NCBI RefSeq assembly: GCF_009299835.1
Contig: NZ_VKCZ01000018.1
Coordinates: 1 to 64,000, forward strand
Source of the DNA: Microlunatus speluncae
GTDB taxonomy: Bacteria > Actinomycetota > Actinomycetes > Propionibacteriales > Propionibacteriaceae
Reading direction: 5' to 3'
Length of the DNA: 64,000 nucleotides
The translations under genes were made by a program, and so were the position numbers. Under the pieces are notes generated by a model. It worked only from the letters and a program-made list of their open reading frames with translations. It made no database searches and was not told the origin of the DNA. Shown piece after piece: positions 8,428-16,659 of the stretch (the first letter of the stretch is position 1; every line of letters starts with the position of its first letter).

Positions 8428-9639
8428 CTAGCGAACGCCGCTGATCTCGTTCGGCACCTCGGGCAGTTCGACGGAGTCGACCACCTTCTTGCCGGGCAGA
8501 TAGACCACATGAATGGTCGAGGTGGCGGGATCGGTGATCCAGGCGGTGCTGTCTTCGACCAGCAGGGTGGGGCGGGGATCCTGCCAGGCGATGGGTTCCT
8601 GCCAGGGGTCGGTCACCTTGATCCGGGCGGTGATCTTGCCGGTAGCGGGGTCGATCACGTGCAGCCGGCCGTCGGTGCCGAAGACCAGCGCCTCGCCGTT
8701 CGGGCCGCGGCCCAGGGAGCGGAAGGTGTAGCTGGTGTCGAGGTCGACCAGGGTGAGCTTCTCCTTCTCGGTGTCGATCAGGCTGACCCGGGTCGGCCGC
8801 TCCAGTTCGGCGTCGGGATCGGACTTGTAGTCGCCGAGGACGACGTCGGAGTGCTCCGAGCCGGCCTGGTTGCCGATCCGGCCGTAGTCGTCGGGGCTGG
8901 CGATCTTGACGAAGGTGTTGTCCTTCCAGAGGAGCACCCCGTCGCTGCAGCCGGCCAGCACGGTGCCGTTGCCGGAGGTAGCCTCGCCGTGCAGATCGGG
9001 GCAGTCGTCGCTGGTCGCGACCGGCTGCAGGGCCGGGTCGAGCACGATCGCGCCGGTCCGGCCCTCCTCGGTGCCGACGCTGACGAACAGTCCGCCGTCG
9101 TCCAGCGGAACGGCGACGCCGTGGTGCGGATCCGGGGCGGTCCAGGTCGGGGCAGTCGGACCGTCGCCGAGCTTGGCCGGATCGATCACCTGCACGGTCC
9201 CGGCGCCGTCGCTGAACAGCGCCACCTTGCCGGCGTGCCGGACGACGTGCCCGGGCTCGGGCGCGGGGTAGGTGGTGTCGGTGAACGCCGCCTGGTCGCC
9301 GTAGTAGTGGTTGTGGTCGCCGTGGCCGACCACCTCGACGCCGGTGTCGAGCAGCCGGAAGCCGTCCTCGGTGGACACGAACAGGTGCCGTTGATCACCG
9401 GCCGGGTTGAGCCGGAGGAAGCCCGGCAGCTTCAGGTCGGCGACCGGCTCCAGGGTGTCCCGATCCAGCACCAGCAGGCCGCCCTGGTAGCTGACCGTGA
9501 TCCGGGGGCCGGTGACTTCGGGGCGTTTGGTGTCGGCGCCGCCCGGCGGGGCGGCCGGGTCGGCCGGGGTGCCGCAGCCCCCGGTGGCCAGCACGGTCGC
9601 GATCGTGGCCGCGGCCAAGGCCCAGCGCAGCTTTCTCAT
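8428..9639 (-). CDS. aztD: AztD-like zinc metallochaperone lipoprotein
   Basis: This 403-residue secreted lipoprotein has a signal peptide at 1-21 and the lipidated cysteine C22 in ATGGC. The mature part is a repeated-blade beta-propeller (LLVLDRDTLEPV, GTVQVIDPAK, RVSLIDTEK, LHVIDPATG). The histidine cluster HGDHNHYYGD begins at H106, and CPDLHGEA follows later; together these are the hallmark of AztD, which passes zinc to the AztC binding protein of a zinc ABC importer. No aztABC genes are adjacent. A dyad 17 bp upstream could be a zinc-repressor site. The family call rests on the His motif, the propeller pattern and the length. Confidence 0.75.
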   Translation of the reverse strand: MRKLRWALAAATIATVLATGGCGTPADPAAPPGGADTKRPEVTGPRITVSYQGGLLVLDRDTLEPVADLKLPGFLRLNPAGDQRHLFVSTEDGFRLLDTGVEVVGHGDHNHYYGDQAAFTDTTYPAPEPGHVVRHAGKVALFSDGAGTVQVIDPAKLGDGPTAPTWTAPDPHHGVAVPLDDGGLFVSVGTEEGRTGAIVLDPALQPVATSDDCPDLHGEATSGNGTVLAGCSDGVLLWKDNTFVKIASPDDYGRIGNQAGSEHSDVVLGDYKSDPDAELERPTRVSLIDTEKEKLTLVDLDTSYTFRSLGRGPNGEALVFGTDGRLHVIDPATGKITARIKVTDPWQEPIAWQDPRPTLLVEDSTAWITDPATSTIHVVYLPGKKVVDSVELPEVPNEISGVR

Positions 9640-9655
9640 CAGATCCCCTCTTATT

Positions 9656-9674
9656 GAAAACCGTTGTCGTTATC
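9656..9674. promoter_or_regulatory. Dyad upstream of aztD, possible Zur site
   Basis: GAAAACCGTTGTCGTTATC is an interrupted palindrome with half-sites GAWAAC and GTTWTC separated by 7 bases. It lies 17-35 bases before the aztD start in an AT-rich pocket, where a repressor would block transcription. Zinc-dependent Zur repressors of actinobacteria bind AT-rich dyads of this general kind, so the position fits. The assignment to Zur is inference from the gene. Confidence 0.4.
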
Positions 9675-9734
9675 GGTAGGAGGGTAACCCGAACCGCCGG
9701 CCGTCGTCGATCGGGCCGGGATTCGGGACGGCGG

Positions 9735-10742
9735 TCAGGGCCGGGTGAGGTGGGCCAGGACGCGGTCGGCGAGCAGGGCCGGGGCCCGGGTCCGGGCCTC
9801 GACGGTGAAGCCGGCAACGTGGGGCGACAGGGCGACCGTGGTCAGCCGGCGCAGCACGTGGTCGGCGGGCAGCGGCTCGGTGCCGAACACGTCCAGGGCC
9901 GCTCCGGCCAGCCGGCCGTCGACCAGCCGCTCGATCATGGCCGCCTCGTCGACCAACTCGGCCCGGGCGGTGTTGATCAAGATCGCGTCCGGCCGCAGCC
10001 GGTCCAGCTCGGCCGGGCCGATCAGATGCCGGGTCTCCGGGGTCGAGCGGGCGTGCAGCGAGATGATCTCCGCGCGGGCCAACAGGTCCGGCAACGCGAC
10101 GGCCTCGGCACCCGCCGGCAGGCCGGTCGGATCCAGCCAGGGGTCGAAGACCAGCAGCCGGGGCTCGAAGCCGCTCAGTCGACGCGCCACCAGGGAGCCG
10201 ACGGCGCCGTAGCCGATCAGGCCGATGGTGCGCCCGGTCAGCTCGCGAAAGCCGCCCGCCGGGATCTCGGGTCGCCAGCCGCCGGTGCGGATCGCCTGCT
10301 GTCCCTCGCCCAACCGGCGCAGCTGGCCGAGCATCGCCGCGACGGTGAATTCGGCCACGGCATTGGCGTTTCGGCCGGTGTTGCGGATCAGCGTCACGCC
10401 GCGGCGGTCGAGTTCGGCGGTGTCGATGTGCTCGGTGCCGGCGCGCAGGGTCGCGACGAAGTCGAGCCGCGGCCAGCGGCTCAACAGGGCCCGGGGGAGC
10501 GGGTAGAAGTGGGTGATCACGCCGCCGACCTGATCATCGTCCAGCTCCGGCCAGGGCGGTCGGAAGGCGTCCGGGCCCCCTCGTTCGACGAGTCGATTCG
10601 CCTCGATCACCTCCTCGGTCGGCGCCGCCCAGTCCTGGGTCCACGGTCGCCACCCGGCCGGAAGTCGATCATGAAACGCCATCCGTACGGTCTCGGCACT
10701 GATCATCGGATCGCCGAGGATGACGATGAGCCGGTCGGACAT
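9735..10742 (-). CDS. D-2-hydroxyacid dehydrogenase, PGDH/glyoxylate reductase type
   Basis: This 335-residue NAD(P)-dependent oxidoreductase interconverts a 2-hydroxyacid and a 2-oxoacid. It has the Rossmann motif GYGAVG, the catalytic arginine in NTARAELVD, the glutamate in DVFGTEPLP and the histidine in SPHVAGFT. The ATG at 10742 follows GGAG and the spacer CTGATC; the longer frame to 10787 lacks a binding site. It lies 10 bp after the sugar kinase and is probably co-transcribed, which suggests a step in the same sugar-acid pathway. The exact substrate cannot be read from sequence. Confidence 0.88.
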   Translation of the reverse strand: MSDRLIVILGDPMISAETVRMAFHDRLPAGWRPWTQDWAAPTEEVIEANRLVERGGPDAFRPPWPELDDDQVGGVITHFYPLPRALLSRWPRLDFVATLRAGTEHIDTAELDRRGVTLIRNTGRNANAVAEFTVAAMLGQLRRLGEGQQAIRTGGWRPEIPAGGFRELTGRTIGLIGYGAVGSLVARRLSGFEPRLLVFDPWLDPTGLPAGAEAVALPDLLARAEIISLHARSTPETRHLIGPAELDRLRPDAILINTARAELVDEAAMIERLVDGRLAGAALDVFGTEPLPADHVLRRLTTVALSPHVAGFTVEARTRAPALLADRVLAHLTRP

Positions 10743-10752
10743 GATCAGCTCC

Positions 10753-12219
10753 TCACGATCGGCGGAGCTGGTCGAGGAAGGTCGCATAGCCGCGGCGCAA
10801 CGCTGGCCATCGGTCCGGGTCCGGTTCGATCACCCGCCGGGCTCCGCTCAGCAGCGCAAACGCGGTGGCCAGATCGGCGGCGGCCCCGATCGCGACCGCT
10901 CCGCAGAGGGCCGCCCCGAGCGCCGCGCTCCAGCCGGTCCCGGTGACCTCGATCGGCCGCTCGAGCACGTCGGCGAACAGTTGGGCCCAGCGCGGGTTGG
11001 CCGCCGCGCCACCGGCCAGGTGCACCGTTTCGACCGGCACCAGGCCGCAGACCAGTTCGAGGTCCGTTCGGTGGGTGAAGGTGACCCCGTAGAGCACGGC
11101 GCGGAGCAGATCGACCTCGGTGTGCGCGGCCCGGAGGCCGAGCAGGGACGCGGTCTGCGGCCCGTCCCAGGGACCGCCGAAGAGGTACGGCAGATAGCAC
11201 GGCGCATCGTCGTCGGCCGGGGCGGCCAACGCCCGATCGACCGATGGCCCGACCGATCCCTCGATGGCGCCGGTCGGCGCGAATCGGCTGACCGCCCAGT
11301 CGAGGTTGGCGCCGGAGGCGGGGGAGGTGCGGCGCAGCGTCCAGCGGCCCGGCACCGGACCGGGCCGGCAGGTCACCCGGGCCGAGGCGACCGGCCGATC
11401 GGCGAGCGCGACGTTGACGCCGAATGTCCCGGCGATCACGGTGGCCTGGCCCAGCCGCGGACCCGCGGTGCCGAGGTGGCTGGCGGTGACGTCGTGCAGG
11501 CCGGTGATCACCGGCAGTCCGGCGGGGAGGCCGGTCAGGCCGGCGGCCGCGGCGGTCAGCGTCCCGGCGACCGAGGCCGACGGTCGGATCGGCGGCAGCT
11601 TCGGCCGCAGCGCGGACAGCCCGAACAGGCCCAGCAGCTCGTCGGAGTAGTCCCAGCGGCCGTGATCGGTGAAGGAGGAGGCGGCATCGGTCGGGTCGGT
11701 GGCGATCGAACCGGTCAGCCGGGCTCGGAGCCAGTCCTTGGCGGTGAGCAGCCAGCGGGCGCGGCGCAGCGCCATCGGTTCATGATCGGCGAACCAGGCG
11801 AGCAGCGGGGCCGGCGATCCGGCGAACGGCACCGTGCCGCCGGCGCGCAGCGCCTGCTCGAACACGTCGCCGGTGGCCCAGCGGCGCAGGATCGGCGTCG
11901 CCCGGGTGTCGCTGGACAGCACGGCCGGGCCGACCGGTCGCAGCCGGTCGTCGACGAGATAGAGCCCGTCGCCGTGCCCGGCCAGGGCGATCGCCTCGAT
12001 CTCTCGGGGCCGGGATCGGTCCGGATGGCCGGCCGCCCGGACGGCGTCGGCGATCACCCGCGCGGTGGTGGCCCAGTGATCATCCGGGTCCCGTTCGCTG
12101 TGCCGGTCGGCCAGCTCGGACCGCGGCGTCGGTGCCGTCGCCGATCCGGTCACGCGACCTCGGTGATCGAAGATCACCGCCTTGGTCGAGGTCAGGCCGG
12201 AATCCAATCCCAAGATCAT
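10753..12219 (-). CDS. FGGY-family carbohydrate kinase
   Basis: This 488-residue kinase has the FGGY N-terminal phosphate loop GLDSGLTSTKAVIFD and the C-terminal motif HLAGGAAANPRWAQLFADVL. Family members phosphorylate pentuloses, hexuloses or polyols such as xylulose, ribulose, fuculose or erythritol. ATG at 12219 with GGAG upstream is preferred over the longer frame to 12270. The gene is transcribed divergently from a LacD-like aldolase, with a LacI-type operator in the shared promoter region, so the two probably act in one route: phosphorylation, then aldol cleavage. Confidence 0.9.
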   Translation of the reverse strand: MILGLDSGLTSTKAVIFDHRGRVTGSATAPTPRSELADRHSERDPDDHWATTARVIADAVRAAGHPDRSRPREIEAIALAGHGDGLYLVDDRLRPVGPAVLSSDTRATPILRRWATGDVFEQALRAGGTVPFAGSPAPLLAWFADHEPMALRRARWLLTAKDWLRARLTGSIATDPTDAASSFTDHGRWDYSDELLGLFGLSALRPKLPPIRPSASVAGTLTAAAAGLTGLPAGLPVITGLHDVTASHLGTAGPRLGQATVIAGTFGVNVALADRPVASARVTCRPGPVPGRWTLRRTSPASGANLDWAVSRFAPTGAIEGSVGPSVDRALAAPADDDAPCYLPYLFGGPWDGPQTASLLGLRAAHTEVDLLRAVLYGVTFTHRTDLELVCGLVPVETVHLAGGAAANPRWAQLFADVLERPIEVTGTGWSAALGAALCGAVAIGAAADLATAFALLSGARRVIEPDPDRWPALRRGYATFLDQLRRS

Positions 12220-12233
12220 CTCCGACTCCGCTC

Positions 12234-12279
12234 TTGACAGGGGTTCGGCCCGGGGTGACGATACGTGCAAACGTTTGTA
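12234..12279. promoter_or_regulatory. Promoter with LacI-type operator in the kinase-aldolase gap
   Basis: TTGACA at 12234-12239 could be a -35 box reading toward the aldolase, with a weak -10-like GATACG near 12260. TGCAAACGTTTGTA at 12266-12279 is a near-perfect 14-bp palindrome centred on CG, the classic form of a LacI/GalR-family operator, and it would cover the transcription start. No LacI gene is adjacent; the one in this window is at 54260. Its half-site differs from the operators next to that gene. Confidence 0.6.
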
Positions 12280-12339
12280 AAAAGGATTCTACGGGATCAG
12301 TCGAGATCCTGTGATCCGTACCGACGCCGGGAGGCGATG

Positions 12340-13212
12340 ATGGTCGAGCCCTTGACGAACGGGCTCGGCGCGCTGGCCAACCCGGGCGGTCGCTTCGGCA
12401 TGGTCGCCCTGGATCAGCGCGAATCCCTGCGCGGCTTGCTGTCCCGGACCGACCGGCCGGCCGGTGACGACGAGCTGCGCGGGTTCAAGGCCGCGGCGGT
12501 GCGGGCCCTGTCGCCGCTCGCGTCGGCGGTGCTGCTCGACCGGCCGTTCGGGCTGAGCGCGGCCGGCACCGCGGTCGCACCGCCGGCTCCGTACTGCGGG
12601 TTGATCTTGGCCGTCGACGACTTCGACCAGCCGGCCGGACGGCCGGTCCGGGCCAGCCGGCTGGATCCGCTGGCCACCCCGGAGCTGATCGCGCGGGCCG
12701 GCGCGGCGGCCCTGAAGTTGTTGATCATCTGGCGCGACGGCGAGGATCCGGGGCCGAGGCAGCGGACCGTCCGCGACTTCTTGCAACTGTGCCGCGAGAC
12801 CGGCCTGCCGAGCATCCTCGAGGGAGTGGTCCGGCCGCCGCTGGGCTCGGCGGAGTGGGCCGGTCCGGATCAGCGTGCCGCGGCGATCGTGGCGGCGGCG
12901 CGGGAGTTCGGCCGGAGCGGTCCGACGCTGTACAAGACGGAGGTGCCGGGCGACGGGCGGGATCCGGAGCTGGTCCAGCGCTGTGGGCGGGAGATCAGCG
13001 CCGCCCTGGACGGGCCCTGGGTCGTGTTGTCGACCGGAGTGAGCCCGGAGGACTTTCCGGGCGCGGTCGAGGCGGCCTGTCGCGGCGGGGCGTCGGGCTT
13101 CCTGGCAGGTCGCGGGATCTGGTCCGAGGCGGCCCGCTCCGACGACTGGGCCGGGGCACTGGCGACCACCGCCGTCGAGCGGCTCCGCCGGTTGCTCGAA
13201 GTCGTCGCCTGA
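12340..13212 (+). CDS. LacD/YihT-like class I aldolase
   Basis: This protein of about 290 residues belongs to the DeoC/LacD aldolase fold. It opens with FGMVALDQRESLRGLL, close to the start of tagatose-1,6-bisphosphate and sulfofructose-phosphate aldolases. The probable Schiff-base lysine lies in LYKTEVPG, and the sequence ends with the phosphate-binding pattern STGVSPEDF and GGASGFLAGRGIW. GGGAGG at 12329-12334 favours the ATG at 12340 over the one at 12337. Together with the divergent FGGY kinase it would cleave a phosphorylated ketose. The exact sugar is unknown. Confidence 0.82.
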   Translation: MVEPLTNGLGALANPGGRFGMVALDQRESLRGLLSRTDRPAGDDELRGFKAAAVRALSPLASAVLLDRPFGLSAAGTAVAPPAPYCGLILAVDDFDQPAGRPVRASRLDPLATPELIARAGAAALKLLIIWRDGEDPGPRQRTVRDFLQLCRETGLPSILEGVVRPPLGSAEWAGPDQRAAAIVAAAREFGRSGPTLYKTEVPGDGRDPELVQRCGREISAALDGPWVVLSTGVSPEDFPGAVEAACRGGASGFLAGRGIWSEAARSDDWAGALATTAVERLRRLLEVVA

Positions 13213-13230
13213 CCAGGGTCAATGGCCGGA

Positions 13231-13261
13231 TCCAATTCGGGTCGGCGAGGGCCGGATTGGA
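13231..13261 (+). terminator. Intercistronic stem-loop before the sugar-binding protein gene
   Basis: TCCAATTCGG at 13231-13240 pairs with CCGGATTGGA at 13252-13261 (9 of 10 bases) around an 11-base loop. It lies between the aldolase and the binding-protein gene, 47 bp before the latter. Such stems often stabilise the downstream transcript or lower read-through, giving binding proteins a different expression level. There is no U-tract. Confidence 0.4.
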
Positions 13262-13308
13262 CCTCGCCCTTCGGCCGTCGGATGTCGATCATCGAGGAAG
13301 GAGGAGCC

Positions 13309-14721
13309 ATGACCAGCAATCTCATCAACAACCTGTCCCGCCGGGCGTTCCTCGGCACAGCCGGGGCCGCCGCGGTGGCCGGCCTGGCCGGCTGTGGCGG
13401 CAGTTCGAGTCGTGACAACGACGGAGGCCCGGGCGGGGGTGGCGGCGGCAGCGCGAAGCTCCAGTTCATGTTCTGGGGATCCGCCTTCGAGAAGACCGCG
13501 ATCGAGCAGATGATCAAGGGCTTCGAGGGGGCGCACTCCGGGGTCACCGTGGACCCGATCCATGTGCCCGGCGACTACCAGACCAAGGTCAACACCCTGG
13601 TCGCCAGCGACGATCTGCCCGACGTCGCCTACATGGATGCGCCGACCGCGTACCGGCTGGCCGAGCAGGGCAAGATCACCAACATCTATCCGTACATCGA
13701 GAAGTTCGATCAACTCTCCGGCCGGCAGCCGGCGAACTTCTTCTGGTACGGCGACAAGCAGGTCGCCGGGACGCCGGGAGCGAGCGAGATCTCCCTGATC
13801 TGGTACAACAAGGCGCTGTTCTCCGGCGGCACGGCGATGCCACCGGCCAGTGCTGACCAGGCCTGGTCCTGGGACGAGCTGCTGCAGACCGCGACCCTGC
13901 TGACCCTTGATCAGGACGGCCGCAATCCGACCGAATCCGGCTTCAAGGGCGACAACATCCGTCAGTTCGGGCTGTCTGCGCCGGTCACCACGCAGTGGAC
14001 CTGGTATCCGCTGATTCGCAGCAACGGCGGCGACATCACCGACGAAACCGGGATGAAATACACGCTGAACAGTCCCGAGTGCGTCGAGGTGTTCCAGAAC
14101 CTGCAGGACCTTGTTTACAAGCACAAGGTCGCGCCGAGCCCGGCCCAGCTGGGCGGGGCCGACGGGGCCAACGCGCCGACCACCACGGTCCTGTTGCAGA
14201 CCAAGCGGGTGGCGATGGTGCTGGACGGCCAGTGGACGCTGCTCGATCTCGGCAAGAGCGACCTCGACTACAGCCTCGGTGTGCTGCCGTCCTACCAGCA
14301 GCCGTTCACGATGGAGGCCGGCAGTTGCCGGATCATGTCGGCCAACACGGCGTCGCCGGAGCAGGCGATCGAGCTGTACGTCTACAGCGTCGACGGCTCC
14401 AACAGCGACCTGTTCTCGCAGGGGCTGTGGATGCCGGTGGAGACCAAGTACTACTCCGACGACGCCGCGATCAACTCCTGGATCGGCAATGACGTGCACC
14501 CGCCCGAATACCGTACGGCGGCGGTGGACTACCGGCTGAACAACTCGATCCGGGACTGGACCCAGACGCTGAAGAACGTGCCGGCGATCCAGGAGGTCGT
14601 CACCCCCGCGATGCAGGAGATCGCCACCGGCTCCCGGCCGGCCAAGGAGGTGCTGGACGGTTTGAAGGACAAGGTCGAGCCGCTGCTGAAGGGCAAGTAC
14701 ACGATCCCGGACTCGCTGTGA
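13309..14721 (+). CDS. Sugar ABC transporter substrate-binding lipoprotein
   Basis: This 470-residue extracellular solute-binding protein of family 1 has a Tat-type signal (SRRAFLG at residues 10-16) and a lipidated cysteine at C29 in AGLAGCGG, followed by a glycine-rich linker. The mature domain starts with LQFMFWGSAFEK, typical of oligosaccharide binders. The start is fixed by GGAAGGAGGAG just upstream. It overlaps the GH127 gene by 4 bp. No permease or ATPase gene is adjacent, so it must use a transporter encoded elsewhere. It is closely similar in pattern along its whole length to the gene at 19181. Confidence 0.9.
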   Translation: MTSNLINNLSRRAFLGTAGAAAVAGLAGCGGSSSRDNDGGPGGGGGGSAKLQFMFWGSAFEKTAIEQMIKGFEGAHSGVTVDPIHVPGDYQTKVNTLVASDDLPDVAYMDAPTAYRLAEQGKITNIYPYIEKFDQLSGRQPANFFWYGDKQVAGTPGASEISLIWYNKALFSGGTAMPPASADQAWSWDELLQTATLLTLDQDGRNPTESGFKGDNIRQFGLSAPVTTQWTWYPLIRSNGGDITDETGMKYTLNSPECVEVFQNLQDLVYKHKVAPSPAQLGGADGANAPTTTVLLQTKRVAMVLDGQWTLLDLGKSDLDYSLGVLPSYQQPFTMEAGSCRIMSANTASPEQAIELYVYSVDGSNSDLFSQGLWMPVETKYYSDDAAINSWIGNDVHPPEYRTAAVDYRLNNSIRDWTQTLKNVPAIQEVVTPAMQEIATGSRPAKEVLDGLKDKVEPLLKGKYTIPDSL

Positions 14722-16655
14722 CGGAAGGCTCCGACAAGTTGATCATGCAACGCTGTGCGCCGGTGCTGCCGAGCCGGCCGACGGCGGCCCACCCGGTCGA
14801 TCTTCGCGCAGTCAAGGTCACCGGTGGGCTCTGGGCCGACCGGCAGCGCGCCAACCGTACGGTGAGCTTTCCGCTCGGCCTGAAACGTCTCGAGTCCGAA
14901 GGAAACTTCAGGAATCTGCGCCTTGCCGCCGGTGCGGAGACCGGTGACTACCGGCTGCCGATGTTCATGGACGGGGCCATCCACAAGATGCTCGAGGCCG
15001 CCGCCTGGGAGATCGCCCGGGAGCCCGACCCGGAGTTAGAGCGGTTCATCGCGGAGACCACTGAGCTGTTGGAGCGGGTGCAGGACGACGACGGCTATCT
15101 CAACTCCTACCAGCAGGCGGTCCGGCCGGGGCCGCGCTATGCCCAGCTGGAGCGGAGCCACGAGATCTATCTGGCCGGGTTGCTCGCCCTGGCCGGGGTG
15201 GCCGCCGACCGGGCCGGGTTGGGGGACCGGCTGCTCGCGGTCGGCCGACGGTTCGCCGATCACCTGGTGCAGCGGTTCCTGGGCAGCCCCAGCGGCGGTG
15301 CCGACGGGCATCCCGGCGCCGAGTTGGCCATGATCGAACTGTTCCGGCACACCGGTGAGGCTCGCTATCTGGAGCTGGCCCGGGCCATGATCGACAACCG
15401 TGGCCACGGTCGGATCGGTGGTGCCCACGGTGGGCTGCGTTATCTGCAAGATCATCAACCGGTCCGGGAGGCGGCCAGTGCGGTGGGTCACGCCGTCCGG
15501 CAGCATTATCTCGACGCCGGCACCGTGGATCTGTTCCTGGAGACCCTTGATCGGGAGCTGCTGGACGGTTCCGTGCGGCGCTGGGACGACCTGGTCGCGA
15601 CCAAACTGTCGATCACCGGCGGCACCGGGTCGCGGCATCGCGGCGAGGCGTTCGGCGACGGCTACGAACTGCCGCCGGACCGGGCCTACAACGAGAGCTG
15701 TGCCGCCTTCGCCGCGGTCTTCTGGAACTGGCGGCTGCTGCTCGCCACCGGTGAGTCGCGCTATGCCGACCTGATCGAACGCCTGCTCTACAACGCGTTC
15801 GCGGCGTCCACCTCGGTGGACGGATCCCGGTTCTTCTACGTCAACCCGCTGCAGCGCCGCGAAGATCATTTCGAGGCGGACGACGACGGTCGGCGGCACG
15901 AGTGGTTCGACTGCCCGTGCTGTCCGCCCAACATCATGCGGCTGGTCTCCTCGCTCGGCGGCTATCTGGTGACGACCGGCGACGACGAGATCACCTTGCA
16001 GCAGTTCATGCCGAGCGAACTGACGCTCGACCTGCCCGCCGGCCGGGTGATCTTGGACGTGGCGACCGACTTTCCGTGGCAGGGCACCGTGGTGATCACC
16101 GTCCGGGAGGCTCCGGACGCCCCGATCACCCTCGGCCTGCGCCGGCCCGGTTGGGCCGGTCCCGACGCGGTGCGCTGGCGGGTCGCCGACGAGGAACAGG
16201 ACGATGATCATGAGGCCGGCTATCTGCGGCACCGGCGGACCTGGCTGGCCGGCGACGTGATCACGCTTGAGCTCGACCTGACGCCGCGGCTGGTCGCGGC
16301 CCACCACCGGGTCGATGCGCTGCGCGGCTGCGTCGCCGTCGAGCGCGGACCGCTGGTCTATTGCTTCGAGCAACGGGACCAGGCAACCGACGCACCGTTG
16401 CCGGACACCTTCGTCGACTCCGCCACCGGGCTGCGTGAGGTGACCCGGGATCTGCCCGGGCTCGGCTCGACCGTCCTGGTCGAGCTGGACGCCGTCGTCG
16501 CTACGCCGCCGGGGAAGCCGGGCACCCTGCCGTACGGGCCGCCGGGCGCCCCGGTCGCGGAGCGCCGGGTGACGGCGACCGCGCTGCCGTACTTCCTCTG
16601 GGACAACCGGGGACCCGGCGGGATGCGGGTCTGGCTACCGGGCTGGGTGGGCTGA
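14718..16655 (+). CDS. GH127 beta-L-arabinofuranosidase (DUF1680)
   Basis: This 645-residue cytoplasmic enzyme belongs to the GH127 family, whose reference HypBA1 of Bifidobacterium longum removes beta-L-arabinofuranose. The zinc-cysteine catalytic site is complete: E326 and C328 in YNESCA, and C401-C402 in CPCCPPN, correspond to HypBA1 E338, C340, C417 and C418. E310 sits at the same distance as the HypBA1 acid/base E322. The GTG start at 14718 overlaps the upstream TGA as GTGA; an in-frame ATG at 14745 is possible. It is co-transcribed with a sugar-binding protein and a peptidase. Confidence 0.92.
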   Translation: MTEGSDKLIMQRCAPVLPSRPTAAHPVDLRAVKVTGGLWADRQRANRTVSFPLGLKRLESEGNFRNLRLAAGAETGDYRLPMFMDGAIHKMLEAAAWEIAREPDPELERFIAETTELLERVQDDDGYLNSYQQAVRPGPRYAQLERSHEIYLAGLLALAGVAADRAGLGDRLLAVGRRFADHLVQRFLGSPSGGADGHPGAELAMIELFRHTGEARYLELARAMIDNRGHGRIGGAHGGLRYLQDHQPVREAASAVGHAVRQHYLDAGTVDLFLETLDRELLDGSVRRWDDLVATKLSITGGTGSRHRGEAFGDGYELPPDRAYNESCAAFAAVFWNWRLLLATGESRYADLIERLLYNAFAASTSVDGSRFFYVNPLQRREDHFEADDDGRRHEWFDCPCCPPNIMRLVSSLGGYLVTTGDDEITLQQFMPSELTLDLPAGRVILDVATDFPWQGTVVITVREAPDAPITLGLRRPGWAGPDAVRWRVADEEQDDDHEAGYLRHRRTWLAGDVITLELDLTPRLVAAHHRVDALRGCVAVERGPLVYCFEQRDQATDAPLPDTFVDSATGLREVTRDLPGLGSTVLVELDAVVATPPGKPGTLPYGPPGAPVAERRVTATALPYFLWDNRGPGGMRVWLPGWVG

Positions 16656-16659
16656 CCGG

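Noticed and set aside
9735-13212. Sulfoquinovose (EMP-type) degradation cluster, suggested by the YihT-like aldolase
   Set aside because: The kinase is FGGY rather than PfkB type, and the only GH31 in the window has a YicI-type xylosidase site; no sulfosugar isomerase or exporter is present.
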